Source: Streptomyces dengpaensis
GTDB taxonomy: Bacteria > Actinomycetota > Actinomycetes > Streptomycetales > Streptomycetaceae
Reading direction: 5' to 3'
Length of the DNA: 64,000 nucleotides
Assembly (NCBI RefSeq): GCF_002946835.1
Contig: NZ_CP026652.1
Location: 4,030,001 to 4,094,000 of the forward strand
Shown here: piece by piece, positions 26,833 to 34,768 of the stretch
How the letters are laid out: each line of letters starts with the position of its first letter
How positions within the stretch are numbered: the stretch's first letter is position 1
Program-made: the position numbers and the translations under genes
Notes under the pieces: model-generated
Told to the model about the DNA's origin: nothing
The model's input: only the letters and a program-made list of their open reading frames with translations
Databases searched by the model: none

Positions 26833-27015
26833 GGACGGGCGGAGAGGCTTCGCCGGACGGGTGGAGGGGCTTCGCCGGACGGGTGGAGGGGCTTCGCCGG
26901 ACGGGTGGAGGGGCTTCGCCGGACGGGTGGAGGGGCTTCGCCGGACGAGTGGAGGGGCTTCGCCGGACGAGTGGAGGGGCTTCGCCGGACGAGTGGAGGG
27001 GCTTCGCCGGACGGG
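26833..27015. repeat. 22-bp tandem repeat, eight copies
   Basis: Eight direct copies of GGACGGGTGGAGGGGCTTCG+CC run without spacers from 26833 to 27008, with a partial ninth. Copy 1 differs at two sites and copies 6-8 have GGACGAG. Since 22 is not a multiple of 3, it is not coding. It lies between the hydrolase and element B, in the 447-bp gap 26772-27218, and has the look of a variable-number repeat that grew by slippage. Confidence 0.92.
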
Positions 27016-27064
27016 GTTTGGAGGTGGCACGCCCCCACGCACCCGCGGTCGCCAGCGCACGGGA

Positions 27065-27177
27065 GGGGCCGTGCCGGTACATCACATGCCCGTCGCCCCG
27101 TCCGGATCTGGAGACGGCTCCTGTAATCCAACGTCTGATCCACCGGCCACGACGGGCGGATGTACCGGCACGGCCCC
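27065..27177 (-). mobile_element. 113-bp MITE-like element, copy B (inverted)
   Basis: This is the same unit as at 24535 but in reverse orientation, with identical 19-bp ends (GGGGCCGTGCCGGTACATC) and a few internal changes. Flanks match too: CGCTGTCCGCCGGTGGGTGG lies outside one end of each copy and CGTGCGCTGGCGAC outside the other, so the full inverted repeat is about 175 bp. The pair encloses the TetR and hydrolase genes. Confidence 0.65.
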
Positions 27178-27218
27178 GACCCACCCACCGGCGGACAGCG
27201 AACCGCGGGCAGAGAGAA

Positions 27219-28436
27219 CTACCCCAGCGTCTCCCCCAGCACCCTCGCAGCCCGCTCCACATCCCCGAACCCCACATACAACGGAGTGAACCCAAACCGC
27301 AGCACGTCAGGATGACGGAAGTCGCCCACCACCCCCCGCTCGATGAGGCGCTTCATCACGCTGCCCGCGTCAGCACAGCGCAACGCGACCTGGCTCCCGC
27401 GTTCCGCGTGGGCAGCCGGCGTCAGGGACTCCACCCGGCCCTCGGGGACGTACGCGGACACGCACTCCAGGAAGAAGTCGGTGAGGGCGAGGGACTTCCT
27501 ACGGACGGAGTCGATCGAGACGCCCTCCCACACCTCCAGCGCCGCTTCCAGGGCCAGCATCGACAGAATGTCCGGCGTACCCACACGCCCCCGCAGCGCG
27601 CCCGGAGCAGGAGCGTACGACGGACTCATACCGAAGGGGTCCGCGTGCGAGTTCCAGCCGGGAAGCGGCGAGTCGAAGCGTTCCTGCAGGTCGCTGCGGA
27701 CGTACAGGTACGCCGGTGAACCCGGGCCGCCGTTCAGGTACTTGTACGTGCAGCCGACCGCCAGGTCGACCCCGTGCTCGTCCAGCCCCACCGGCAGCGC
27801 CCCCGCGCTATGGCACAGGTCCCACACCGACAGCGCCCCCGCCGCATGAATCGCCGACGTCAGCGACGGCAGATCGTGCAGCCGCCCGGTGCGGTAGTCG
27901 ACGTGGTTCAGCAGCACCGCCGCCGTACGCGGACCCACCGCCCCCGGCACCTCCGCCGGGGCCACCGGCCGCAGCTCACACCCCGTCAACCGCGCCGCCG
28001 ACCCGGCGATATACCCGTCCGTCGGGAAGGTGGTGGCATCCACCAGGATCTCGTCCCGGCCCCCGCCCCCGCCCCCGCCCCCGCCCCCGGCCAGCCGTAC
28101 CGCCCCCACCAGCGCCTTGAAGACGTTCACACTCGTCGAGTCGCCCACCACGATCTGCCCCGGCGCCGCACCGACCAACGGCGCGATCCGGTCGCCGACC
28201 CGCTCCGGCGCCGTCCACCATCCGCTCTCCTCCCAGGAGCGGATCCGCAGCTCACCCCACTGGTGGCGCACCACGTCGTCGACCCGCCCGGGCACCCCCA
28301 CCGGCAGCGCGCCGAGCGAGTTCCCGTCCAGGTACACGACATCGTCAAGCACGAACTCCGAGCACAGCGCGGCCAGTTCATCGGCCGCGTCCAGCTTCTC
28401 CGCCTTGGCGGACGGACTCACCGCCACCTCAGACAT
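27219..28436 (-). CDS. kynU: kynureninase
   Basis: The 405-residue PLP enzyme cleaves kynurenine to anthranilate and alanine. Seen are VYLDGNSLGALP at the N-terminus, GDSTSVNVFKALVGAVR, VWDLCHSAGALPVGLDEHGV with the cofactor-binding aspartate, and the Schiff-base lysine in CTYKYLNGGPGSPAYLYV. Its ATG at 28436 lies inside the end of the dioxygenase gene (8-base overlap), so the two are coupled. An odd tract of about ten glycines, from GGGGGC repeats at 28058-28090, is inserted after residue 115 and is prone to slippage. Confidence 0.96.
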   Translation of the reverse strand: MSEVAVSPSAKAEKLDAADELAALCSEFVLDDVVYLDGNSLGALPVGVPGRVDDVVRHQWGELRIRSWEESGWWTAPERVGDRIAPLVGAAPGQIVVGDSTSVNVFKALVGAVRLAGGGGGGGGGGRDEILVDATTFPTDGYIAGSAARLTGCELRPVAPAEVPGAVGPRTAAVLLNHVDYRTGRLHDLPSLTSAIHAAGALSVWDLCHSAGALPVGLDEHGVDLAVGCTYKYLNGGPGSPAYLYVRSDLQERFDSPLPGWNSHADPFGMSPSYAPAPGALRGRVGTPDILSMLALEAALEVWEGVSIDSVRRKSLALTDFFLECVSAYVPEGRVESLTPAAHAERGSQVALRCADAGSVMKRLIERGVVGDFRHPDVLRFGFTPLYVGFGDVERAARVLGETLG

Positions 28437-29301
28437 GCGACCTCGCCGTCCACAGCTCGGGGAACACGTTCTTCTGCGCGCGCTTCTCCAGCCAGGCCAC
28501 CCCGGCGGAGCCACCCGTGCCCGCCTTCGCGCCCATCGCACGACGCGTCGCGACGAGATGATCGTTGCGCCAGCGCCAGACCAGTTCGGCGACGTCGGTC
28601 AACGCCTCACCGAGACGGGCGAGTTCATCGCTCGCGTCACCGGAGTAGAGGGCGGTCCACACCGCCTCGACCTCCGCCGACGGCTCATAGCGCAAGGACA
28701 CGTCACGCCCGAGGACGGACTCCGGGATCGCGTGCCCGCGCCGGGCGAGCAGCCGCAGCACCTCGTCGTACAGGCTCGGTTCGTGCAGGGCCTTCTCCAG
28801 CTCGGCGTGCACGCGCGGCGCGCCCCGGTGCGGGACCAGCATGGACGCGGACTTCTCGCCGAGCAGGAACTCCATCCGGCGGTACATGGCCGACTGGAAG
28901 CCGGAGCCCTCGCCGAGGGCGGAGCGGTACGAGTTGAACTGGGCCGGCGTGAGCTGGCCGAGCGGCTTCCAGGAGGCGTTCAGCGCCTCCAGCTCCCGTA
29001 CGGACCGCTTCAGCGCGTCGATCGCGACCGGCACCCGGTCCGCCCGCAGAGCGCGCGCCGCGGTCTCCCACTCGTGCACGATGACGGTGAACCACAGCTC
29101 CATGACCTGGGTGGTCACCAGGAAGACCATCTCTCCGGGGTCGTCGGAGAGGGTGTGCTGGAGGTGGGTCAGGACGTCCGCCTGGACGTAGTCCTCGTAC
29201 GGCGTCGTACCTGCGAAGTCGAGATGCGGGGTCTCGGGCCCTTGATCGAGATGCGGGGTCTCGGGCTCCTGAGCCGATGCGGGCTGAGCCTGGTGGGACA
29301 T
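28429..29301 (-). CDS. kynA: tryptophan 2,3-dioxygenase
   Basis: This 290-residue heme enzyme opens the indole ring of tryptophan to give N-formylkynurenine. Family features are YEDYVQADVLTHLQHTLSDD, FLVTTQVMELWFTVIVHEWE (distal heme side), SGFQSAMYRRMEFLLGEK, the proximal region LVWRWRNDHLVATRRAMG and the final GTGGSAGVAWLEK. I chose the ATG at 29301, 6 bases after AGGAG. A 27-bp duplication near the start repeats PETPHLD. It is the first gene of a two-gene operon with kynureninase. Confidence 0.96.
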   Translation of the reverse strand: MSHQAQPASAQEPETPHLDQGPETPHLDFAGTTPYEDYVQADVLTHLQHTLSDDPGEMVFLVTTQVMELWFTVIVHEWETAARALRADRVPVAIDALKRSVRELEALNASWKPLGQLTPAQFNSYRSALGEGSGFQSAMYRRMEFLLGEKSASMLVPHRGAPRVHAELEKALHEPSLYDEVLRLLARRGHAIPESVLGRDVSLRYEPSAEVEAVWTALYSGDASDELARLGEALTDVAELVWRWRNDHLVATRRAMGAKAGTGGSAGVAWLEKRAQKNVFPELWTARSHV

Positions 29302-29407
29302 CGCTGTCTCCTGCAATGTGCTCCGGGTAGCGGTCCGCCCCTGCCGATGCCGACACGGGGGCCCCGGTCCCCACCCGGCATCCTCTACATCGTCCCCTGA
29401 AACCGCA

Positions 29408-29436
29408 AGGTCCGCCTGGTCACACCAAGCGGACCT
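29408..29436. terminator. hairpin downstream of the DUF3151 gene
   Basis: AGGTCCGCCTGGT and ACCAAGCGGACCT form a 13-bp stem with one mismatch and a CAC loop, 20 bp after the stop at 29456 (reverse strand). It separates this gene from the dioxygenase operon. Confidence 0.7.
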
Positions 29437-29455
29437 GCGCGGACACACGCGAAAG

Positions 29456-29869
29456 CTAGCCCAGCGTCTGGGCCGCCGTGGGCGAGGAGTCCTTCAGGAA
29501 CTGGCTGCAGCGCTCGTACTCTTCCTGCTCACCGATCGCCTGCGCGGCGCGGGCGAGGGCGTGCAGGGCGCGCAGGAAACCGCGGTTCGGCTCGTGCTCC
29601 CAAGGCACCGGGCCGTGGCCCTTCCAACCGTTGCGGCGCAGGGCGTCCAGGCCGCGGTGGTAGCCCGTACGGGCGTAGGCGTACGACTCCACTGCCGCGC
29701 CCCGCTCGAACGCGTCGTCGGCCAGCTGGGCCCAGGCCAGCGAGGACGTCGGGTACTTCGCGGCGACATCGGCGGGCGCCGTGCCGTTCGCGAGGAGCTC
29801 GCGTGGCTCCGGGTCGTCGGGCAGGTGGGTCGGGGGCGGTCCCCCGAGGAGGTTCTCGTGAATCGTCAT
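29456..29869 (-). CDS. DUF3151 domain-containing protein
   Basis: This 137-residue soluble protein of the actinobacterial DUF3151 family reads as two to three helical hairpins (SLAWAQLADDAFERGAAVES, then GYHRGLDALRRNGWKG, VPWEHEPNRGFLRALHALAR and IGEQEEYERCSQFL), a TPR-like pattern. No function is known. The start is at MTIHENLLGG (29869); upstream extension is not conserved in character. It lies on the same strand as fba, with an MFS transporter gene between them. Confidence 0.88.
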   Translation of the reverse strand: MTIHENLLGGPPPTHLPDDPEPRELLANGTAPADVAAKYPTSSLAWAQLADDAFERGAAVESYAYARTGYHRGLDALRRNGWKGHGPVPWEHEPNRGFLRALHALARAAQAIGEQEEYERCSQFLKDSSPTAAQTLG

Positions 29870-29998
29870 GGGTTCCAGTCTGCTGCAAGTGGGCGTGATC
29901 GGTAACGGTTGCCCGCGGCTCTCATGGAACGACCGGTTCCGCGGCAGCGCCCCCGCCGGCGTCGGCCGCGACATCGGCAGCTGACAGCACCGGCACGA

Positions 29999-31606
29999 TC
30001 ACGAAGCCGGCCCACCACCGGAAGCCGTAGAACCCGTAGAACCCGTGGAACCCGTGGAACCAGAACCTGCAGAGCCCGAAGAACCCGGCCCCGCGCCGGA
30101 AGCCGCAGCCGGCCGGCCGCCCTCCAGCGGCGGCGCCGTCACGCAGCCGTGTATCCGGCACTCGGGGCGCCGGCAGTCCGGTGGCAGACGGCGTACCGTC
30201 GCGAAGGCCAGCGCCGCTCCGATCACCAGGATGCCCGCGCACCACAGCATCGCCCGATGGAAGGCGGAGCCGAAGGCGGCCGGCGAGCGGTACGCCTCCG
30301 GGCCCATCCCGGCGAGCAGCGGCAGCGCGGCCACGGCGATGAGCCCGGCCGCGCGGGCCGCCGCGTTGTTGATCCCGCTGGCCAGGCCCGCCCGCGCGGT
30401 GTCCACGGAGCCGAGGACGGTCGCGGTCAGGGGCGCGACCAGCGTCACCATGCCCGCCCCCATCACCACGATCGCGGGCAGGGCGTCCATGACGTACGAG
30501 GCGTCCGGGCCCACCCGCAGCATCAGCAGCATCGCCGCCGCGCACAGCAGCGGGCCCACCGTGAGCGGGATGCGCGGCCCGATGCGCTGGGAGAGCGCGC
30601 CCGAGCGGGCGGAGAACAGCAGCATCAACACCGTCGTGGGCAGCAGCGCCGTACCCGCCCCCAGAGCCGAATAGCCCGAGACCACCTGGAGCTGGAGTGC
30701 GGTCAGGAAGAAGAACCCGCCGAAGGCCGCGTACACGCACACGGTCACCAGGTTCACGACCGTGAACTGGCGCGACGCGAAGATGTCGAGCGGCATCATC
30801 GGATCGGACCGGTGCCGTTCGACGTACACGAACGCGACCCCCGCGGCGACACCCGCGACCGCCGTCACCCAGACGAGCACCGAGCCGCTGGGCGCCTCGA
30901 TCAGCGCGTACGTCACCAACGCGAGCGAGAGCGCGCCGAGCACCGCGCCGAGCACGTCGAAGCCCCGGCCGTGCGCCCGCCCTTCCGCCGACTCGGGGAC
31001 GTGCCGGATCGCGATCGGGACGCACAGCGCCGCGACCGGGATGTTCAGCAGGAAGACCCAGCGCCAGCCGGGGCCGTCCACCAGCCAGCCGCCCAGGAAC
31101 GGGCCGACCGCCGCGCCGATGCCCCCGAAGCCCGACCACAGGCCGACGCCCCGTGCCCGGTCGTCGGGATGGAAGGACGCCTGGATGAGCGCGAGCGAAC
31201 CGGGTGTGAGCAGTGCGCCGCCGATGCCCTGCAGGGCGCGCGCCGCGATCAGTACACCGCCGTTCGGCGCGAGCCCGCACAGCAGCGAGGCCGCGGCGAA
31301 CCACACGACCCCCACGACGAAGACCTTGCGCCGCCCGAAGCGGTCGCCGAGCGACCCGCCGAGCAGGATCAGACCGGCCAGCGTCAGCATGTACGCGTTC
31401 ACGGTCCACTGGAGGGCCGCGAGGCTCGCGTCCAGGTCACGGCCGATGCGCGGCAGCGCGACGTTGACGACCGTCGAGTCGAGCAGGGCCATGCTGGAGC
31501 CGAGGACGGTGGTCAGCAGGATCCACTTGCCCTTGCGCGAAGCGATCCGTACGTCCGGTTGCCCGCCTGGTCTCTCCTGCGGTGTCTCCTGCGGAGCGGC
31601 AGCCAT
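29999..31606 (-). CDS. MFS drug/proton antiporter, DHA2 (EmrB/QacA) family
   Basis: The 535-residue integral membrane protein has about 14 helices. Family motifs are LLDSTVVNVALPRIGRDL in helix 1 (motif D1), LGDRFGRRKVFV (motif A), and PGSLALIQASF with GVGLWSGFGGIGAAVGPFLG (motif C). Such proteins expel drugs or dyes using the proton gradient. The start is the ATG at 31606. After the last helix the tail becomes a Gly/Ser/Thr tract from 9-bp repeats (30020-30075). It is separated from fba by a strong terminator and may use its own promoter. Confidence 0.93.
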   Translation of the reverse strand: MAAAPQETPQERPGGQPDVRIASRKGKWILLTTVLGSSMALLDSTVVNVALPRIGRDLDASLAALQWTVNAYMLTLAGLILLGGSLGDRFGRRKVFVVGVVWFAAASLLCGLAPNGGVLIAARALQGIGGALLTPGSLALIQASFHPDDRARGVGLWSGFGGIGAAVGPFLGGWLVDGPGWRWVFLLNIPVAALCVPIAIRHVPESAEGRAHGRGFDVLGAVLGALSLALVTYALIEAPSGSVLVWVTAVAGVAAGVAFVYVERHRSDPMMPLDIFASRQFTVVNLVTVCVYAAFGGFFFLTALQLQVVSGYSALGAGTALLPTTVLMLLFSARSGALSQRIGPRIPLTVGPLLCAAAMLLMLRVGPDASYVMDALPAIVVMGAGMVTLVAPLTATVLGSVDTARAGLASGINNAAARAAGLIAVAALPLLAGMGPEAYRSPAAFGSAFHRAMLWCAGILVIGAALAFATVRRLPPDCRRPECRIHGCVTAPPLEGGRPAAASGAGPGSSGSAGSGSTGSTGSTGSTASGGGPAS

Positions 31607-31648
31607 ACCTCGGAGCATACGGAGGGACGGATCCCGGAGCATACGGAA

Positions 31649-31678
31649 AGGGCCTGGCACCACGTGGTGCCAGGCCCT
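31649..31678. terminator. terminator between fba and the MFS gene
   Basis: The 30-bp perfect palindrome AGGGCCTGGCACCAC followed directly by its complement lies 29 bp downstream of the fba stop and upstream of the MFS start. It is the likely fba terminator. Confidence 0.88.
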
Positions 31679-31707
31679 CACGCAGATGGTGACCGCTCGG
31701 GCGGTTC

Positions 31708-32730
31708 CTACTTGAGCTTGGTGCCCGTGGAACGCAGCGCCGCGCACGCCTCCGCCACACGCGTGGCCATGCTCGCCTCGGCGAGCTTGCCCCAGGTCCG
31801 CGGGTCGTACATCTTCTTCGAGCCGACCTCGCCGTCGACCTTCAGGACGCCGTCGTAGTGGCGGAACATGTGGTCCGCGACGGGACGCGTGAAGGCGTAC
31901 TGCGTGTCGGTGTCGAGGTTCATCTTCACGACGCCGTTCTCCAGCGCGGTGGCGATCTCCTGGGCCGTGGAGCCGGAGCCGCCGTGGAAGACGAAGTCGA
32001 ACGGGTTCGCCTTGCCGTACTTGGCGGCGACGCCCTCCTGGAGGTCCTTGAGGAGCTCGGGGCGGAGCACGACGTTGCCCGGCTTGTAGACGCCGTGCAC
32101 GTTGCCGAAGGACGCGGCGAGCAGGTAGCGGCCCTTGTCGCCCAGGCCGAGGGCCTCGGCGGTGCGCAGGGCGTCCTCGACGGTGGTGTACAGCTCGTCG
32201 TTGATCTCGTGGCTGACGCCGTCCTCCTCGCCGCCCGTCGGGGTGATCTCCACCTCGAGGATGATCTTCGCGGCGGCGGCCTTGGCGAGCAGCTCCTGGG
32301 CGATCTCCAGGTTGTCGGCGAGGGTCTCGGCGGAGCCGTCCCACATGTGCGACTGGAACAGCGGGTTCTCGCCCTTGGCGACGCGCTCGGCGGAGATGTC
32401 GAGCAGCGGACGTACGTAGCCGTCCAGCTTGTCCTTGGGGCAGTGGTCGGTGTGCAGCGCGACCGTGACGTCGTACTTCGCGGCGATGACGTGCGCGTAC
32501 TCGGCGAGGGCGACGGCGCCGGTCACCATGTCCTTGTTGTACTGGCCGCCCAGGAACTCCGCACCACCGGTGGAGATCTGGATGATGCCGTCGCTCTCGG
32601 CCTCCGCGAAGCCGCGCAGCGCAGCGTTCAAGGTCTGGGACGAAGTCACGTTGATGGCCGGGTAGGCGAACTTGCCTGCCTTCGCCCGGTCGAGCATCTC
32701 GTTGTAGACCTCGGGGGTTGCGATGGGCAT
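31708..32730 (-). CDS. fba: fructose-bisphosphate aldolase, class II
   Basis: The 340-residue zinc enzyme of glycolysis and gluconeogenesis interconverts fructose 1,6-bisphosphate with glyceraldehyde 3-phosphate and dihydroxyacetone phosphate. Visible are YPAINVTSSQTLNAAL, the zinc and catalytic site VALHTDHCPKDKLDG, the ILEVEITPTGGEEDGV segment, zinc-ligand SFGNVHGVYKPG, and phosphate-binding FHGGSGS with NLDTDTQYAF. It is of the long FbaA subtype. pyrE lies 185 bp upstream on the same strand. Confidence 0.97.
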   Translation of the reverse strand: MPIATPEVYNEMLDRAKAGKFAYPAINVTSSQTLNAALRGFAEAESDGIIQISTGGAEFLGGQYNKDMVTGAVALAEYAHVIAAKYDVTVALHTDHCPKDKLDGYVRPLLDISAERVAKGENPLFQSHMWDGSAETLADNLEIAQELLAKAAAAKIILEVEITPTGGEEDGVSHEINDELYTTVEDALRTAEALGLGDKGRYLLAASFGNVHGVYKPGNVVLRPELLKDLQEGVAAKYGKANPFDFVFHGGSGSTAQEIATALENGVVKMNLDTDTQYAFTRPVADHMFRHYDGVLKVDGEVGSKKMYDPRTWGKLAEASMATRVAEACAALRSTGTKLK

Positions 32731-32915
32731 CTGTCCGCTCCTTGTATGTGCGGGTCTGCGTACCGCTCATGCGGTACGACGGGACTGGTGCTTTCGGCCC
32801 TGACCTAGGGGGGCGACGTCATCGTCGTCCCCATCTTTCCAGACTTGGCCGGATGCTCCAGACACCGTGTCCGGGTTACGGGACCCCGTGTCCGGCGGGG
32901 TCCCGGAGGGTGCCG

Positions 32916-33464
32916 TCAGTCGAGTCCCAGCTCGTCCTTCGTGTACGCGAAGAGGTACGGCACTCCGGCTCCCGCCTCGATCTTCTCGGCGGCGCCGGTG
33001 GCACGGTCGACGATCGTCGCGACGGCCACGACCTCCGCGCCGGCCTCGCGGACCGCCTCCACGGCGGTGAGCGGGGAGCCGCCGGTGGTCGAGGTGTCCT
33101 CGACGACGAGGACGCGCCGGCCCTTGATGTCCGGACCCTCGACGCGACGCTGCAGGCCGTGCGCCTTGGCGGCCTTGCGGACGACGAAGGCGTCGAGGCG
33201 CTGTCCGCACGCGGCGGCCGCGTGCAGCATGGCCGCGGCCACCGGGTCGGCGCCCATGGTCAGCCCGCCCACCGCGTCGAAGTCCAGCTCGTCCGTGAGG
33301 TCGAGCAGTACCTGCCCGACGAGCGGAGCGGCCTCGCCGTCCAGCGTGATCCGGCGAAGGTCCACGTAATAATCGGCCTCAAGACCCGAGGAAAGGGTCA
33401 CCTTGCCGTGCACCACGGCCTTGTCCTTGATCTGCTGCAGCAGCGCGCCACGTACGTCACTCAT
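32916..33464 (-). CDS. pyrE: orotate phosphoribosyltransferase
   Basis: The 182-residue enzyme joins orotate and PRPP to give OMP in pyrimidine synthesis. The PRPP-binding signature VLVVEDTSTTGGSPLTAV and an earlier SGLEADYYVDLRRI substrate segment with RKAAKAHG are clear. Normal length. The ATG at 33464 is preceded by a repeat-rich 284-bp region. In the family the protein is a dimer with shared active sites. No other pyr genes are nearby. Confidence 0.96.
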   Translation of the reverse strand: MSDVRGALLQQIKDKAVVHGKVTLSSGLEADYYVDLRRITLDGEAAPLVGQVLLDLTDELDFDAVGGLTMGADPVAAAMLHAAAACGQRLDAFVVRKAAKAHGLQRRVEGPDIKGRRVLVVEDTSTTGGSPLTAVEAVREAGAEVVAVATIVDRATGAAEKIEAGAGVPYLFAYTKDELGLD

Positions 33465-33627
33465 GTCAGCCAGCCTAGGTCCTGTCGTCACACTCCCGTC
33501 GTCCGCCCGGAGGGCGGGCCTCGCGCCCGCCGCGGAGCGGCTGATGTCGCTGTAGGTGCGTGCTCTCGGCGTGCCGGGCCTGGCCCTCGTACTGGATGTA
33601 CTCGGGCCTGGGCCCGGTGCGGCGAGT

Positions 33628-33722
33628 GGGGGCACCTCCCACGCCCTCAAGGCAGTGGGGGAGCGTGCAGGGCGTCGCGGGGCTGGGGGCACCTCCCACG
33701 CCCATAAGGCAGTGGGGGAGGG
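33628..33722. repeat. two tandem copies of the GTGGGGG-hairpin repeat upstream of pyrE
   Basis: Two units of GGGGGCACCTCCCACGCCC...AAGGCAGTGGGGGAG lie at about 33630-33662 and 33686-33720. They match the second module of the dispersed repeats at 24980 and 34690. Each unit can fold as CTCCCAC / GTGGGGG hairpins. They sit between the aldose epimerase and pyrE. Confidence 0.8.
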
Positions 33723-33748
33723 AGTTTGACGACAGGGCCTAGCTATAG

Positions 33749-34537
33749 CTAGATGCGCCGCCAGCTCCAGGTCGTGGATGCCTCCAGGGGCTCGATGGGG
33801 GTGACCAGGCGGGGCTGGGAGTTCAGTCCGTTGGGCGGCCCGGTCTGGGGCTCCACGCACACGGCGGCCTCCTGCTCGTCGTACACGACGACCCACTCCT
33901 CGCGGCTGGCCACCTTCAGCTCGAGCTGCCCCGGCCAGGTCAGCGTCACGTCGACGCCGTCCGGCATGCCGAAGCAGTCGTCCCAGGGGCCGGGCTTCGG
34001 CTCGGTGCGCCGCCCGGTGGGCAGGTGGTCGTCGCCGCGTTCCTCCTGCCAGGCGGGGTCGAAGGAGACGCGCACGTCCTCGCCGCCCAGGTTCCTGTTG
34101 AACCAGGGGTGCCAGCCGATCTGGGCGGGGAACGAGTCCTCGTACGTCTCCACGGACATCGTGAGCGTGAGGCCGTCCTCGGTGAGGGTGAGGACCTGGG
34201 TGACGCGGGCGGGGTGGGGCCAGGGGGCCACGAGGTCGTACGTGATCGCGGCCTCGTCCTTGGTGACGCGGGCCGTGTTCCAGGCGCCGTCCCTCGCCGT
34301 GCCGTGGATGGCGTTCGGCGGGGAGTTGAGCGGCATCTGCTGGACGGTGGCGCCGTCGAGGAACCGGCCGTCGCGGATCCTTCCGCACCAGGGGACCATC
34401 GGGAAGCAGCCGAACTTGACGCCCTGCCGCAGCAGTTCGACGCCGCCGATGCGCAGACTTCTGATCCGACCGCCGTTGGCCGGCGCCACGGTCGCCTCCG
34501 CGTCGCCCGCGGTCAGCGTGATCTCTTCGTTACTCAC
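33749..34537 (-). CDS. aldose 1-epimerase family protein
   Basis: This 262-residue galactose-mutarotase-fold enzyme would interconvert alpha and beta anomers of a hexose. Characteristic pieces are GGRIRSLRIGGVELL, MVPWCGRIRDGRF, the histidine in NAIHGTARDGAW, the second histidine in IGWHPWFNRNLGG and a late glutamate-bearing strand (VVYDEQEAAVCVEPQTGP with PNGLN). I chose the GTG at 34537, since the frame above it runs into repeat DNA. The specific sugar is not known. Confidence 0.9.
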   Translation of the reverse strand: MSNEEITLTAGDAEATVAPANGGRIRSLRIGGVELLRQGVKFGCFPMVPWCGRIRDGRFLDGATVQQMPLNSPPNAIHGTARDGAWNTARVTKDEAAITYDLVAPWPHPARVTQVLTLTEDGLTLTMSVETYEDSFPAQIGWHPWFNRNLGGEDVRVSFDPAWQEERGDDHLPTGRRTEPKPGPWDDCFGMPDGVDVTLTWPGQLELKVASREEWVVVYDEQEAAVCVEPQTGPPNGLNSQPRLVTPIEPLEASTTWSWRRI

Positions 34538-34596
34538 GGAGTTGACCCTACTGCGGCGGTCACCTGGAGCTCCGCCGGCCGGGGCTGGAAAGTTGC

Positions 34597-34765
34597 AGCC
34601 CGTCCGGCGTTTGAGGACGAGCGCGTCAGCGCGACAGCGGAGGTCTGGGGGCGGCAGCCCCCAGGCACGATGGGGGTCCCCCCGCTCTGGGGGTACCTCC
34701 CAGGCCCTTGAGGCACTGGGGGAGAAGCCGAGAATGGGGGAGGGTAGGGGCGGAGGGGGCGAAAA
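34597..34765. repeat. dispersed Streptomyces intergenic repeat, long copy
   Basis: Modules in order: CAGCCCGTCCGGCGTTTGAG, the hairpin CTGGGGGCGGCAGCCCCCAG, GGGGGTACCTCCCAGGCCC...GCACTGGGGGAG, and GTAGGGGCGGAGGGGGCGAA. The order is the same as at 24892-25066, with nearly identical sequence, so the two are recent copies. Confidence 0.88.
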
Positions 34766-34768
34766 CAC

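Noticed and set aside
26833..27015. CRISPR array
   Set aside because: The 22-bp units are contiguous with no spacers, and there are no cas genes.
24535..27177. composite transposon carrying TetR and hydrolase
   Set aside because: The inverted copies bracket the genes, but there is no transposase and no visible target duplication, so only the short elements are called mobile.
26729..27719. protein-coding reading of the 22-bp repeat region
   Set aside because: Three frames are open only because the repeat has no stop; the unit length shifts frame each copy and there is no start signal.
29999..32770. 923-residue fusion of the MFS transporter with upstream sequence
   Set aside because: The upstream part is a shadow of fba on the same strand in another frame, separated from the MFS start by a terminator.
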